DNA of 64,000 nucleotides from Methanosphaera sp. BMS. Lineage in GTDB: Archaea > Methanobacteriota > Methanobacteria > Methanobacteriales > Methanobacteriaceae. The position numbers and the translations under genes are program-made. Location: contig NZ_CP014213.1 of assembly GCF_003268005.1 (NCBI RefSeq), positions 1,984,001 to 2,048,000 of the forward strand, read 5' to 3'. Positions 9,119 through 19,063 of the stretch are shown in pieces. The stretch's first letter is position 1. Each line of letters starts with the position of its first letter. The notes under the pieces were generated by a model that ran no database searches, was not told where the DNA came from, and saw only the letters and a program-made list of their open reading frames with translations.

Positions 9119-9613
9119 ATGACCAACAAGCACACGATAAGCATACTTGTAGAAAACAAGACGGGAGTACTGCAGAGAATAGCAGGACTCTTTACAAGAC
9201 GAGACTTCAACATAGACAACATCAGCGTCGGTAAAACCTCGGTTGAAAATATGTCCCGTATAACGATTACGACATACGGCGACGACAAGACGCTCGAACA
9301 GATTATAAAGCAACTAAACAAGCTAATAGAAGTAATCAAGGTACGGGAAATGAAACCGGACCAGACAATAAGAAGACAGCTGGCACTGGTAAAAATACAC
9401 GCACCGACAGAAGAGGACAAATCAGAAATAATACAATACACAAACATCTTCAGAGGAAAGATTGCCGACGTTACGCCAAAAACCATCACGGTAGAAATAA
9501 CGGGAAATCCCGACAAGATAAACGCACTCATAGACCTTTTAAGACCATACGGAATAAAGGAGATGACAAAAACAGGGACTACAGCAATTACCAGAGGACA
9601 AAAAACATTATAA
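9119..9613 (+). CDS. ilvN: Acetolactate synthase small regulatory subunit, copy 1
   Basis: Regulatory subunit, 164 aa, that activates IlvB and binds valine as feedback inhibitor. The N-terminal ACT domain is evident ([20 protein letters not shown] at residues 5-24, then FNIDNISVG), and the C-terminal half is of the IlvN-C type ([20 protein letters not shown]). It begins 2 bp after ilvB, with a GAGG ribosome site inside the end of that gene, so the two are co-translated. It is about 93% identical to the second ilvN, far more than the two ilvB copies are to each other. Confidence 0.95.
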   Translation: MTNKHTISILVENKTGVLQRIAGLFTRRDFNIDNISVGKTSVENMSRITITTYGDDKTLEQIIKQLNKLIEVIKVREMKPDQTIRRQLALVKIHAPTEEDKSEIIQYTNIFRGKIADVTPKTITVEITGNPDKINALIDLLRPYGIKEMTKTGTTAITRGQKTL

Positions 9614-9723
9614 TCCCCCATCATTTCTATTTTTCAGCTGATAATCAACCTTTAAGCGGGTTAATACTAAATTTTAAAAATTTCATGATTCCATTTAATC
9701 ACTTAAAAAGTAATAAATAAGAA

Positions 9724-9735
9724 GCGATATAAATA
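9724..9735 (+). promoter_or_regulatory. Possible TATA box of the second ilvBN pair
   Basis: The sequence gcgatataaata lies about 75 bp upstream of the second ilvB start in a 193-bp gap that follows the first ilvN. It matches the AT core of an archaeal TATA element and suggests that the second pair has its own promoter rather than relying only on read-through. Many AT words in this genome look alike, so this is tentative. Confidence 0.3.
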
Positions 9736-9806
9736 TAATCACTTATTAATTGGAAGAAAAAAACAATAACCATAATTTTTATCAATCATTTTATAGGAGA
9801 AAAAAA

Positions 9807-11483
9807 ATGAACGGAAGTGAAGCACTACTGAAAAAACTAAAGGAAAATGGTACAGATGTAGTCTTCGGTTATCCCGGAGGGGTACTGCTACCATTATATG
9901 ATTCAATATATGACTGTGACATAAAACACATACTAGTTAGACATGAACAGGCCGCAGCCCATGCAGCCGACGGATATGCAAGGGCATCAGGAAAGACGGG
10001 TGTATGCATCGCAACATCAGGACCGGGAGCAACAAACCTTGTAACCGGTATTGCAACCGCACAAATGGATTCAAGCCCGGTAATAGCATTGACCGGTCAG
10101 GTCGGAACACCTATCATCGGAACGGATGCATTCCAAGAGGTAGATACCATAGGTATAACCATGCCTATTACAAAAACGAATTTCCAGCCAAGAGACTCAA
10201 GTGATGTGCCTAAAATAATAGATGCCGCATATCACATAGCATCAACCGGCAGACAGGGAGTTGTAGTTGTAGATTTGCCAAAAGACGTGCTTGAAAATGA
10301 AGTAACGGATGAGGATATGGATGCAAAACTGGAAATACAGGGATACAAGCCAAATACTAATGGAAATCCAAGACAGATAACGAAGGCTATCCAAACAATA
10401 TTGAATTGTAAAAAACCCATCATCCTTGCAGGTGGAGGTGTAATACTTGCAGATGCATCCAAAGAATTGGTTGAATTTGCAACCAAGGCAAACATTCCAG
10501 TAGCCACGAGCCTTATGGGTAAAGGATCAATACCTGAAGACCATGAACTGTCACTTGGACTATTGGGTATGCATGGACTGGAATCAACAAACAATGCGGT
10601 AACCGACTGTGACTGCCTGATAGCAATAGGCTGCAGATTCTCCGATCGTACAACGGGTAAGGTATCTGAATTTGCATCGGATGCCGTGAAAATCCAGATA
10701 GATATAGACCCGGCGGAAATCGGCAAGAACGTCGACATAGACATACCTATAGTTGGAAACGCCAAGATAATACTTGAAAAATTCATAGGCGAAATCGATG
10801 GAGTCAACCACGGTGACTGGACCAAGCAAATCGTGAGCAAAAGATGGGCATACAAGCCTAAATATAACTTCGGATGCGTACCATTCAAGCCACAGGAATG
10901 CATCAAGGAAATAATGGAAGCCATAACCCCTGAAACAATTGTTACGACCGACGTGGGTCAAAACCAGATGTGGATGGCACACTACTTCAAAACAAAAAAT
11001 CCGCGAACATTCATCTCAAGCGGAGGACTCGGAACAATGGGTTATGCCCTGCCGGCGGCTATAGGAGCACAAGTGGCAAAGCCCGACGAACATGTACTTG
11101 CGGTTGCAGGTGACGGAGGATTCCAGATGGTATCACAGGAACTTGCAACGATAAAGGAATATGATTTACCTATAGTAACATGCATCCTAAACAACAGGTA
11201 TCTTGGAATGGTATATCAATGGCAGGTGTTATACTACAACAACAGGATATCCCAGACAGAACTGGCACCTACGCCGGACTTTGTACAGTTGGCAAAGTCC
11301 TATGGAATAGATGCCGTATCGGTTGAAGAAATAGGTAAGCTTAAAGAGAATATAATGGAAGCATTCGATCAAGGAGAAGCCCGTGTAATAGAAGTTAAAA
11401 TCGATTCGTCAGAACTGCTGCCAATGGTTCCGCCGGGTGAGAAGATTACAAAAATTGTTGGAGAATATAAGCAAGAGGAATGA
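9807..11483 (+). CDS. ilvB: Acetolactate synthase large subunit, copy 2
   Basis: Second acetohydroxyacid synthase catalytic subunit, 558 aa. The start at 9807 follows an AGGAG ribosome site and matches the start of copy 1; an upstream in-frame codon at 9750 would only add 19 non-conserved residues. It has the catalytic Glu in [19 protein letters not shown] and the ThDP motif ([20 protein letters not shown], then NN). Unlike copy 1 it keeps the conserved tryptophan ([13 protein letters not shown]). The two copies look roughly two-thirds identical by eye. Its stop overlaps an ATG by 4 bp, giving tight coupling to the second ilvN. Confidence 0.96.
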   Translation: MNGSEALLKKLKENGTDVVFGYPGGVLLPLYDSIYDCDIKHILVRHEQAAAHAADGYARASGKTGVCIATSGPGATNLVTGIATAQMDSSPVIALTGQVGTPIIGTDAFQEVDTIGITMPITKTNFQPRDSSDVPKIIDAAYHIASTGRQGVVVVDLPKDVLENEVTDEDMDAKLEIQGYKPNTNGNPRQITKAIQTILNCKKPIILAGGGVILADASKELVEFATKANIPVATSLMGKGSIPEDHELSLGLLGMHGLESTNNAVTDCDCLIAIGCRFSDRTTGKVSEFASDAVKIQIDIDPAEIGKNVDIDIPIVGNAKIILEKFIGEIDGVNHGDWTKQIVSKRWAYKPKYNFGCVPFKPQECIKEIMEAITPETIVTTDVGQNQMWMAHYFKTKNPRTFISSGGLGTMGYALPAAIGAQVAKPDEHVLAVAGDGGFQMVSQELATIKEYDLPIVTCILNNRYLGMVYQWQVLYYNNRISQTELAPTPDFVQLAKSYGIDAVSVEEIGKLKENIMEAFDQGEARVIEVKIDSSELLPMVPPGEKITKIVGEYKQEE

Positions 11484-11488
11484 TTAAT

Positions 11489-11989
11489 ATGACAAAACAG
11501 AACAAACATACAATCAGCATACTCGTTGAAAACAAGACGGGAGTACTGCAGAGAATAGCAGGACTCTTTACAAGACGAGACTTCAACATAGACAACATTA
11601 CAGTGGGAAAAACGGCTGAGGAACACATTTCCCGAATGACAATCACGACATACGGCGATGGCAAGACGCTCGAACAGATTATAAAGCAACTAAACAAGCT
11701 AATAGAAGTAATCAAGGTACGTGAAATGAAACCGGACCAGACAATAAGAAGACAGCTGGCACTGGTTAAAATACACGCACCGACAGAACAGGACAAATCA
11801 GAAATCATACAATACACAAACATCTTCAGAGGAAAAGTAGCTGACGTCACCCCAAAAACCATCACGGTAGAAATAACGGGAAAACCGGATAAGATAAACG
11901 CACTCATAGACCTTTTAAGACCATACGGAATAAAGGAGATGACAAAAACAGGAATAACTGCAATTACCAGAGGACAAAAAACATTATAA
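11489..11989 (+). CDS. ilvN: Acetolactate synthase small regulatory subunit, copy 2
   Basis: Second regulatory subunit, 166 aa from the ATG at 11489, which corresponds to the start of copy 1; an ATG at 11480 overlapping the ilvB stop (ATGA) is possible and would add three residues. ACT domain at the N-terminus and IlvN-C domain as in copy 1. Only about 12 substitutions separate the two proteins over the shared 163 residues, most in one short patch (TAEEHISRM against TSVENMSRI). A pyrimidine run (tccccttttttt at 11990-12001) after the stop is a likely archaeal terminator. Confidence 0.95.
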   Translation: MTKQNKHTISILVENKTGVLQRIAGLFTRRDFNIDNITVGKTAEEHISRMTITTYGDGKTLEQIIKQLNKLIEVIKVREMKPDQTIRRQLALVKIHAPTEQDKSEIIQYTNIFRGKVADVTPKTITVEITGKPDKINALIDLLRPYGIKEMTKTGITAITRGQKTL

Positions 11990-12090
11990 TCCCCTTTTTT
12001 TACAATTTTTTTAAATATTATATTTGAATATGTTAAAAAAGTTATTTCCACCTACAAATGATAGAAAGACTATAACAAAAGAGGTTGATT

Positions 12091-12873
12091 ATGGACAAGT
12101 ATATTATTACTTATTTAGCAATGATAGCAATTTTTTTGATTATGACATTAATATTAAGAGTTTTATATCAAAAACTTAAGAATACAGACATACACATTTT
12201 AAAACCAGAGGAATATTTACCTAAACAAGAGATTCAAACACTCAAACAAGTATTTTATTTAGTCATGATGACATTGTTTGTTATAAATATCTTTTATCAA
12301 GTGGTTGCTCAGGGAAATGATGTGCTGTATTTTGCAGTATTGGATATTATATTGTCCCTAATTACACTAGCAAATATAAGAATACATGATTTAAAATCCA
12401 TTTTAATCGCATTAGCAATCATTCCATATTCCAGTATGGATTATATGATATTTGATGATTCATTTATTATATTATCAGTAATATTATTCACGATTCATCT
12501 GATAGCGTTATTCTATTTTACCATGTATTTCTATAAAAAGTTTAAGCAATTTACAAAATCTCAGGGTTTAAGTTACACCATTCTGCTATTATTTGGAATA
12601 GTATTCTTTAGTTTCATATTCACTTCAATAGTCGAAAGTGTAAACCTGTTGGATTCATTAGTAATGGTATCCAATGCATTTACAAGTAATGGTTATGCAA
12701 TTCTAGGAAGTACAATACCAGGTAAGCTAAATTCAATATTCCTTGTTTGGTCAGGTTATATTCTATCAAGTGTGGGTACTGCCACATTAAGTGTTGGATT
12801 AATGATAAAATATTATAATAATCGATTTGATAAAATGGAAAAAATGATCCAAGAATTAAAAGAAGATAAATAA
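12091..12873 (+). CDS. Channel-like membrane protein, paralogue 1
   Basis: 260 aa, first of three paralogues. About seven membrane segments are visible (near residues 5-24, 54-72, 80-96, 103-120, 125-147, 162-181 and 215-240). Between the last two is a re-entrant-loop-like stretch: LDSLVMVSNAFTSNGYAILG (188-206) then GKL. It lines up with the pore helix, filter and start of the last helix of potassium channels (a TTVGYGD-type filter), with T198-S199-N200-G201-Y202-A203 in place of TTVGYG. A charged tail (MEKMIQELKEDK) follows. No voltage-sensor arginine series is seen. Start at ATG 12091 after GAGGTTGAT. Function unproven; ion channel or a channel-derived sensor are the best guesses. Confidence 0.7.
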   Translation: MDKYIITYLAMIAIFLIMTLILRVLYQKLKNTDIHILKPEEYLPKQEIQTLKQVFYLVMMTLFVINIFYQVVAQGNDVLYFAVLDIILSLITLANIRIHDLKSILIALAIIPYSSMDYMIFDDSFIILSVILFTIHLIALFYFTMYFYKKFKQFTKSQGLSYTILLLFGIVFFSFIFTSIVESVNLLDSLVMVSNAFTSNGYAILGSTIPGKLNSIFLVWSGYILSSVGTATLSVGLMIKYYNNRFDKMEKMIQELKEDK

Positions 12874-13287
12874 ATTCAGCAAATTATAATCCAGACGAGT
12901 TTAATCATAATATTAACCTCTTTATTCTTAATTTTTAAGATGAAAACATTTCTTCATTGGAAAACAGAACACCCCAGAGTGTCAAGAATAAATGCTTTAT
13001 ATTACTACTATGACATGGGGGATAAAAGATAAGAAAAAACCGGGATAACCTCCATAAGAAGAGGACAAAAATACACCATAACTAACCTCCACCTTTTTAT
13101 CATTTCATTTCAAGTTAATGGTTAATATAATCAGGATTAATATAGATGACTGATTTGTTTTGTCTTAAAGGTATTGGGCAGAATCTTATTCTATTATACT
13201 CAGAATAGAAATGCATTGTTGAAACTGCAAAAATGTTAATATCCTTAAATATAAATAGTTAAATAAGAAATAAATTGGTGAAGATTT
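12874..13287 (+). pseudogene. Intergenic stretch holding the remnant of a third ilvN
   Basis: The frame that starts at 12940 reads, after one in-frame TAA at 13030-13032, into a tail very like the IlvN C-terminus. Before the stop it reads RINAL (IlvN: KINAL); after it EKTGITSIRRGQK (Ilv[14 protein letters not shown]). The spacing between the two blocks differs by one residue from the intact genes. No ACT domain or start remains. This looks like the 3' third of a third small-subunit gene, left between the first two channel-like genes. The rest of the 414-bp gap shows nothing recognisable. Confidence 0.65.
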
Positions 13288-14064
13288 GTGGAATTATTGA
13301 CTGAAACTATATTTCAATTTGCTATAGTAATTTCTATTTTTTTAGTTTTAACCATTATTGGCGAATATGCATATAAATTAAAAAATAAATATGGGAAATC
13401 TATAGATGTGAATGAATTATTGCCCGAAGATGAAATTCATAGCTTAAGACAGGTTTTTTATTTAATTTTAATGGCACTGTGTGTTGTAGATATCTTCTAT
13501 ACTTTTATTGGTGATGGAATCGAATTTTTGTATTCCTTTCCAATATTTGATATTGCACTTTCATTATATTTTGCAATAAAAATAGACAAAAGTTCTATGA
13601 AAAATAAGATCATCTGGTTGTTGCTGGTGCCTTATGGAACATTGTGTTTCCTGCTATTCCATACCCATTTGGTAATTTACATGGGTTTGATTCATGTATT
13701 GGTATTCATATACTTTGCCAAACTTAGCTTCGATAAATTTATGGAATATACCAATTCAAATGGTTTGGGAATAACCATAATATTATTATTTGTTATAATA
13801 TTTGCCAGTTTCTTTATAACACAACATGCTGAAGGTGTAAATGCCCTGGATTCTCTTGTAATGATTTCCAATGAATTTACAGGTAATGGCTTTGCCGTTT
13901 TTGGAAATTCAATTGCCGGTAAACTTAATAGTTTACTTCTAGTTTGGGGTGGATATGTCATTTCAGGAGCGAGTGCTGCAACATTAACTGCGGCAATTTT
14001 AATCAAACACTTCAAAAAAAGATTTGCTGAATTAGAAAAATTAATTGAAGGAGAGGATGAATAA
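13288..14064 (+). CDS. Channel-like membrane protein, paralogue 2
   Basis: 258 aa, GTG start preceded by GGTGA. Same layout as the preceding paralogue: an N-terminal membrane helix, the conserved LLPEDEIHSLRQVFYLI block near residues 44-60, further helices, and a pore-like segment LDSLVMISNEFTGNGFAVFG (188-207) followed by GKLNS and a Gly-rich last helix. The filter position reads T198-G199-N200-G201-F202-A203. It ends in an acidic tail. The stop codon TAA shares its last base with the ATG of the third paralogue (TAATG), so the last two are one operon and may form a hetero-oligomer. Function unproven. Confidence 0.7.
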   Translation: MELLTETIFQFAIVISIFLVLTIIGEYAYKLKNKYGKSIDVNELLPEDEIHSLRQVFYLILMALCVVDIFYTFIGDGIEFLYSFPIFDIALSLYFAIKIDKSSMKNKIIWLLLVPYGTLCFLLFHTHLVIYMGLIHVLVFIYFAKLSFDKFMEYTNSNGLGITIILLFVIIFASFFITQHAEGVNALDSLVMISNEFTGNGFAVFGNSIAGKLNSLLLVWGGYVISGASAATLTAAILIKHFKKRFAELEKLIEGEDE

Positions 14065-14867
14065 TGGAAAGTCTACCTGCAATATATCTTATCATTCAAT
14101 TATTGTGTGTAATTGGAGTTTTTGCCTTCCTTGCATATGCCAGTAAATATATTGTTAAAAAGGTTAAATCCAGTTCCTGGTTTAAAAATTCAAAATTTTT
14201 AAATCCTATGGAATATTTTCCTCAAGAGAAAATATTATCTTTAAAACAGCTTTATTACCTGATAATGATACTTGTCTTTATAGTGATTGGTTTATATATA
14301 ATATTTGAGTGGACGGATGGTTTGTTTGCCATTTCTATTTTGGACATTATTATTTCAATATATCTATTTAGTAATATGGGCTGGAATTCTTTAAAAGACA
14401 AGATTATATTCTTTTTATTAATTCCTATTGGTTCTATGATAAGAATATTATTTGGACATAACATACTCATCTACTTTAACATTGTCCACGTTCTTGGATA
14501 CGTATACCTCATCCAAGTTTACTATCGTAAATTTGTGAAGTATACTGAAAATAACGGTTTAGGTATAACTATACTATTATTATATACAATAATATTGGTA
14601 AGTTTCATATTTACAATAATAGTTGAGCAAGTTTCTCCGTTGGATTCGATTGTTATGGTTTCAAATGCCTTTACAAGCAATAGTTTCGACGCTGCCGGAA
14701 AATCAGTGATTGGTAAACTTGATTCATTGGTACTGGCATGGGGTGGTTTTATTTTATCCGGAGTTGGTACTGCCACATTAGCCGCCTCTATTGTAAACAG
14801 ATACGTTGATCGTCAATTTGATGATATGAAAGATTTTATTAAAAATAATAAAAAAGACAACAAATAA
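14064..14867 (+). CDS. Channel-like membrane protein, paralogue 3
   Basis: 267 aa, translationally coupled to paralogue 2. It keeps the family blocks: NPMEYFPQEKILSLKQLYYL (47-66), LDIIIS in a middle helix, a basic YYRKFVKYT before the pore domain, and LDSIVMVSNAFTSNSFDAAG (193-212) followed by GKLDS and WGGFILSGVGTATL. The filter-like position is the most divergent of the three, T204-S205-N206-S207-F208-D209, with the central Gly replaced by Ser and an Asp where potassium channels have the last Gly. A subunit that modifies conduction, or a non-conducting sensor, is possible. C-terminus is Lys/Asp-rich. Confidence 0.7.
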   Translation: MESLPAIYLIIQLLCVIGVFAFLAYASKYIVKKVKSSSWFKNSKFLNPMEYFPQEKILSLKQLYYLIMILVFIVIGLYIIFEWTDGLFAISILDIIISIYLFSNMGWNSLKDKIIFFLLIPIGSMIRILFGHNILIYFNIVHVLGYVYLIQVYYRKFVKYTENNGLGITILLLYTIILVSFIFTIIVEQVSPLDSIVMVSNAFTSNSFDAAGKSVIGKLDSLVLAWGGFILSGVGTATLAASIVNRYVDRQFDDMKDFIKNNKKDNK

Positions 14868-15384
14868 AAACTAACTAACGATTGATGCATAGGAAAATAT
14901 GAGATATAATCAATTAATTCTAAAACAATGAAAAAAATAAGAAATACTGGTTTAGACCAGGATATTCATAATCCCCTCTTCTTTTTTATCCGAGATTAAA
15001 TTCATTGTTAACTATAATAAATTACACCCCCATAAAACTATCAACCAACATTGTTATTATAACATATTCATCCAAATACCTGAAATACAAGTTATTAACT
15101 CCGAGCAAAAACATCCCATTATCAAAATTGAAAAAATATAATAAATTCCTATAAATACATGATTCCATGGTTTTTTTAACTGATGATGAAAATATAATCC
15201 TGTTTTTCAAATAAAAACAACCTATACAATAGATAGTGGCAGTAATTATCCATAACAGATAAAGAAATTATACTTATATTAATATAAATTAAATAATCAT
15301 TTTATATAAGTTACAACATAGATATAAATATATAATATATCTAGATATAAAAATTTTATAAAACTAAAAGGAGTACTCGATAAA
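14868..15384. other. 517-bp intergenic region before ilvC
   Basis: No supportable gene. A small hairpin (ctggt at 14947-14951, accag at 14956-14960) followed by a T-rich stretch near 14975-14987 may end the channel-gene transcript. The last 85 bp hold the ilvC promoter region. The minus-strand frame at 15022-15210 lacks family features and is not called. Confidence 0.6.
15301..15310 (+). promoter_or_regulatory. Likely TATA box of ilvC
   Basis: The sequence tttatataag lies 75 bp before the ilvC start and matches the archaeal TATA consensus closely. Initiation about 25 bp downstream would give a leader of roughly 50 nt that carries the AAGGAG ribosome site. Confidence 0.45.
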
Positions 15385-16377
15385 ATGAAAATTTATTATG
15401 ACGATGACGTCAATACAAACGTATTAGAAGGAAAAACAATAGCCGTAATAGGTTACGGTAGTCAAGGTAGAGGACAATCATTAAACATGCATGACAGCGG
15501 ATTAAATGTTGTAATGGGATTACGTGAAGGTGGAAGTTCATGGAAAAAAGCTGAAGCTGACGGACTTACAGTAAAAACAATCGAAGAAGCAGCAAAAGAA
15601 GCAGACATCATCCACATCTTAATTCCTGATGAATTACAAAAGGACGTATATGAAAACCAGATAAAAGACAACCTTGAAGCAGGAAACACCCTATCATTCT
15701 CACACGGATACAACATACACTTCCAACGTATAAGAGTACCTAAAGATGTAAACGTTACAATGATTGCTCCTAAAGGTCCAGGATCCAAAGTAAGACAAAC
15801 ATATGAGGAAGGATTTGGAATACCAGGTCTAATAGCAGTAGAACAGGACGCTACAGGTGAAGCATTTGATATTGCAATCGAAATGGCTAAAGCAACAGGC
15901 CTAACAAGAGCAGGTGTAATCGAGACAACCTACCGTGAAGAAACCGAAACAGACTTATTCGGAGAACAGGCAGTACTATGTGGTGGACTTACCGCTCTTA
16001 TCAAAGCAGGATTTGAAACACTCGTAGAAGCAGGTTACCAGCCGGAAATGGCTTACTTCGAAACATGCCATGAAATGAAACTCATCATCGACTTAATCTA
16101 TGAAAAAGGATTCAAAAACATGTGGCAAGATGTAAGTAACACCGCAGAGTTTGGTGGACTAACCAGAAGAGACAGAATCATAACAGATGAAGCAAAAGCA
16201 AACATGAAAGAAATCTTAAGAGAAATCCAAGACGGTTCATTTGCAACAGAATTTGCAGTAGAAGGAGCAAGTGCATATCCTAAACTCTACGCACAAAGAA
16301 GACTTGAAGGAGAACTCTTAATCGAAGAAGTTGGTAAAAGATTAAGAACCGCATGTGGATTAGAAAAAGAAGAATAA
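15385..16377 (+). CDS. ilvC: Ketol-acid reductoisomerase
   Basis: Class I ketol-acid reductoisomerase, 330 aa, the second step of valine and isoleucine synthesis (isomerisation and reduction of acetolactate or acetohydroxybutyrate, Mg-dependent). The N-terminal Rossmann motif is [20 protein letters not shown] (residues 20-39), followed by a short specificity loop ([10 protein letters not shown]). The C-terminal knotted domain carries the metal ligands around [13 protein letters not shown] and the helix ending in YETCHE-like [17 protein letters not shown] precedes the ATG. Its promoter is separate from ilvBN but it acts directly on their product. Confidence 0.97.
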   Translation: MKIYYDDDVNTNVLEGKTIAVIGYGSQGRGQSLNMHDSGLNVVMGLREGGSSWKKAEADGLTVKTIEEAAKEADIIHILIPDELQKDVYENQIKDNLEAGNTLSFSHGYNIHFQRIRVPKDVNVTMIAPKGPGSKVRQTYEEGFGIPGLIAVEQDATGEAFDIAIEMAKATGLTRAGVIETTYREETETDLFGEQAVLCGGLTALIKAGFETLVEAGYQPEMAYFETCHEMKLIIDLIYEKGFKNMWQDVSNTAEFGGLTRRDRIITDEAKANMKEILREIQDGSFATEFAVEGASAYPKLYAQRRLEGELLIEEVGKRLRTACGLEKEE

Positions 16378-16406
16378 GGTTATCTTTAACCTATCTACTT
16401 TTTTTA
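16377..16406 (+). terminator. Terminator of ilvC
   Basis: A perfect 6-bp stem (aggtta at 16377-16382, taacct at 16387-16392, loop tctt) directly after the stop, followed within a few bases by eight T residues (16399-16406). Confidence 0.65.
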
Positions 16407-16511
16407 ACTTGAATAACCCCCAACTGATTTTAAAAAAAGTTTTATATAACTATTTTTGGTAAAGATTATATTAATGCAATTTTAAATAAATTGCTTAAAA
16501 AAACGGTAAAA

Positions 16512-16539
16512 TAAGAAAAAAGGTAGGAATAAATCCTAC
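16512..16539 (-). terminator. Terminator of the first adhesin-like gene
   Basis: Perfect 6-bp stem (gtagga at 16523-16528, tcctac at 16534-16539) just past the stop of the minus-strand surface-protein gene, followed on that strand by a T-rich run (complement of 16512-16521). Confidence 0.6.
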
Positions 16540-16552
16540 ATTAAAAATAATT

Positions 16553-18874
16553 TTATGATTCGACTATCAAAGTTTTAACATTCTCCAACCTACCATATTT
16601 ACTTGATATCAATACGGCCGTAATGTTATATGTGCCGGCTTTCATATTAGCAGGCAATGTATACTCAACACTTACCTGATTGTTTATTACCTTAGCATAG
16701 ATAACCTTACCGTTAGAGTCCTTGACTGTTTTACCGTTGATTTTAAATACCACCTTACCACTATTAACCGGTACTGGTGCATGAATAGTGGCAGTTAACG
16801 TAACTGTACTTCCAACGCTTGTCCGAACACTAGAACTAGCAATACTTGGATTATTTGAAAAAATGTTAATGCTTACCTTTTGACTGGTTATTTTATCACA
16901 ATCTGATGAACCAGAATAAATTGCTTGAATAGTTGCATTAGGAATATTCCATGATTCCGTTATTGTGTAATTTTCAATACTTGCAGTTCCGTTTACTACA
17001 TTAGCATAGATTACCTTACCCTTTGAATCTTTTAGTGTTTTACCATTAACTTTAAATGATACTTTACCTTTGTTAACATTGCTTGCCACTTCATCATTAT
17101 AATATAATGTGGATGATACCGTTTGATTTAATCCAAGACCAAAATCAGTTATATCTATTTCAAACGTGTAGCCAATTATTTCTACTGGTATATTATTCTG
17201 TACTGTATTATTTTTAGGGGCTAAAACCGCCCTACTTCCAGTATGTTTAGTAGTAATTAACGTATTGTTTTCAATCTTATTGTTTATACCATTCAGATTA
17301 GAGGAGTTAGTTACTTCAACTGCATAATCATGACCTACGACATTTATCGTATTATTCAATATATTAGCATTATTTGAGGATTTTATAAGTATTCCACGAC
17401 CATTTATGGATGTTATTGTATTATTCATCATCACAATAACTTCTGAAGTAAATAATGTATATAATCCAGTATTTATTGCTTCCAGGTAATCTGCTGTTCC
17501 TTCTGATCTGTTATGTGTACCATTGTTTATTATATGGTTATCTGCAATAGTAATATTTGATCCTATTGCACCTATACCCATAGGTGTACGACCCGTGATA
17601 TTGATAGTGTTACCACTAAGATTTGTATCACTAGTACCATAAATCTCTATACCATATATCTGTCCGGCAGAACCTACTATCGTATTATTCACAAAGGAAT
17701 TGTTATAAGGATGATTACCTGATGAAGAATATGCACCACCACCATAACTAAAGTCCAACATCTCCAGTCCATATGCCACTCCTGCATTTCCCCATGGAGC
17801 AGAACCATAACTGGCTGTTACATTAACATGGTTATTGTTTACCATATTGTTTTGGAAACGCACCATTTCCAAATTAACACCAGCTGAATAGGTCTGTGAA
17901 GATATGCTTATATTATTATGGGATATGGTATTATTACTGCTTCTTACCACTATACCATAAGCATAACCTGTGGCATTATGCATGATAATAGTGTTGTTTG
18001 TCAAAGTAGTATTTGACTTCATAAGATAGATTCCAAACAAGGAGTAATGTGTTCCACTACTATGTCCACTTGAAATTATTTCAATAGTATTGTTTCTTAA
18101 AATACAGTCATTGGCATTAATATGAATACCATAAGCGTCGGGTGTTTTAGGACCGGTTTCCCAGTCAATAATTGTTTCCACAAATCTGCCCCTGATAAAT
18201 GAATTTTCAATTGTTGTACGACCAACAATTCCAATAAGATAACCATAAGCAACATTGTCCTTATCCATATCTATGGAAACATTACGTAAAACGCAATGTT
18301 GAACATTATCGGAGATTGTGAAATAATCAGTACCCGTGTATTCGTTATTATAGGTAACATTAAAGTTTTCCAATGTCAACGTTTTAAAATTACTGGATAA
18401 AAGCACTTCCATATTAGTTAATGCTAAATTTCTATCAGAAGTAATTGTTAGTGATCTGTTTAGAAACTTTTCACTATTTTCATCTAATCCAAAATAATTT
18501 ACATTATCAGGGAAATATTGCAGATTCAATACCAAACTATTATTTGAATTAATTATTCCTTTTCCAATAAACATTTGTTTACCCATAACAGTAAAATAAT
18601 TTTTATAGTTATTTTGGGTAATGTTCACATATTCAACAGGAACACTCTCCTCATCAGACTTAATATTTTTTGGAGAATCTTCAAATGTTGTAACTGTATT
18701 TTCCGAAGCTATATCATCACTACTTGAATCAATGGCCTCATCCACATATTCTTCTTGTGCTGACTGTTCTTCGATATTTACCTGGGTCTGTGAATCGTCA
18801 ACTGCATAACCGACAGACACTAAAAAAACAAAAACAATCATAAACAAGAAAAATTGCTTAATATATATATTCAT
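16553..18874 (-). CDS. Adhesin-like surface protein, 773 aa
   Basis: Secreted adhesin-like protein of the kind abundant in gut Methanobacteriales. Start set at the ATG at 18874, which follows GTGAT by about 5 nt and leads straight into a signal peptide (MNIYIKQFFLFMIVFVFLVS, ending near VGYA); an upstream ATG would add MCDY. A Ser/Glu/Asp-rich linker follows, then from about residue 115 to 560 many short Asn-rich turns (NNTI, NNTINI, LRNNT) typical of right-handed parallel beta-helix repeats. The C-terminal 200 residues hold two Ig-like domains marked by VSFKVNGKTLKDSKGKVIYA and VVFKINGKTVKDSNGKVIYA. Numerous N-X-S/T sequons suggest glycosylation. Paralogue of the next gene. Confidence 0.9.
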   Translation of the reverse strand: MNIYIKQFFLFMIVFVFLVSVGYAVDDSQTQVNIEEQSAQEEYVDEAIDSSSDDIASENTVTTFEDSPKNIKSDEESVPVEYVNITQNNYKNYFTVMGKQMFIGKGIINSNNSLVLNLQYFPDNVNYFGLDENSEKFLNRSLTITSDRNLALTNMEVLLSSNFKTLTLENFNVTYNNEYTGTDYFTISDNVQHCVLRNVSIDMDKDNVAYGYLIGIVGRTTIENSFIRGRFVETIIDWETGPKTPDAYGIHINANDCILRNNTIEIISSGHSSGTHYSLFGIYLMKSNTTLTNNTIIMHNATGYAYGIVVRSSNNTISHNNISISSQTYSAGVNLEMVRFQNNMVNNNHVNVTASYGSAPWGNAGVAYGLEMLDFSYGGGAYSSSGNHPYNNSFVNNTIVGSAGQIYGIEIYGTSDTNLSGNTINITGRTPMGIGAIGSNITIADNHIINNGTHNRSEGTADYLEAINTGLYTLFTSEVIVMMNNTITSINGRGILIKSSNNANILNNTINVVGHDYAVEVTNSSNLNGINNKIENNTLITTKHTGSRAVLAPKNNTVQNNIPVEIIGYTFEIDITDFGLGLNQTVSSTLYYNDEVASNVNKGKVSFKVNGKTLKDSKGKVIYANVVNGTASIENYTITESWNIPNATIQAIYSGSSDCDKITSQKVSINIFSNNPSIASSSVRTSVGSTVTLTATIHAPVPVNSGKVVFKINGKTVKDSNGKVIYAKVINNQVSVEYTLPANMKAGTYNITAVLISSKYGRLENVKTLIVES

Positions 18875-19004
18875 ATAATCACACATCCAATTATTCTAGA
18901 AAGATATTTCTTATCTTGTTAAAAAAATATACTCATAAAAAATCATCATAAAAAAATAAATATGAAGAATAATAACATTAAAGGACAAATTTTATAAAGA
19001 AAGA

Positions 19005-19025
19005 AGGTGAGGATTTACCTCATAA
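19005..19025 (-). terminator. Hairpin after the second adhesin-like gene
   Basis: Stem tgagg (19008-19012) with cctca (19018-19022) 40 bp past the stop; on the minus strand a moderately T-rich stretch follows. Weaker than the other terminators noted. Confidence 0.4.
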
Positions 19026-19063
19026 TTCTTCAATATAAAGGATTATCCGTATTATTTATTATT

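Noticed and set aside
9016-9624. 202-aa minus-strand frame opposite ilvN, repeated at 11446-12051
   Set aside because: Both are shadows of the conserved ilvN coding strand; the resemblance between them only reflects the duplication.
15022-15210. 62-aa minus-strand frame before ilvC
   Set aside because: No ribosome site or family feature; lies in AT-rich spacer.
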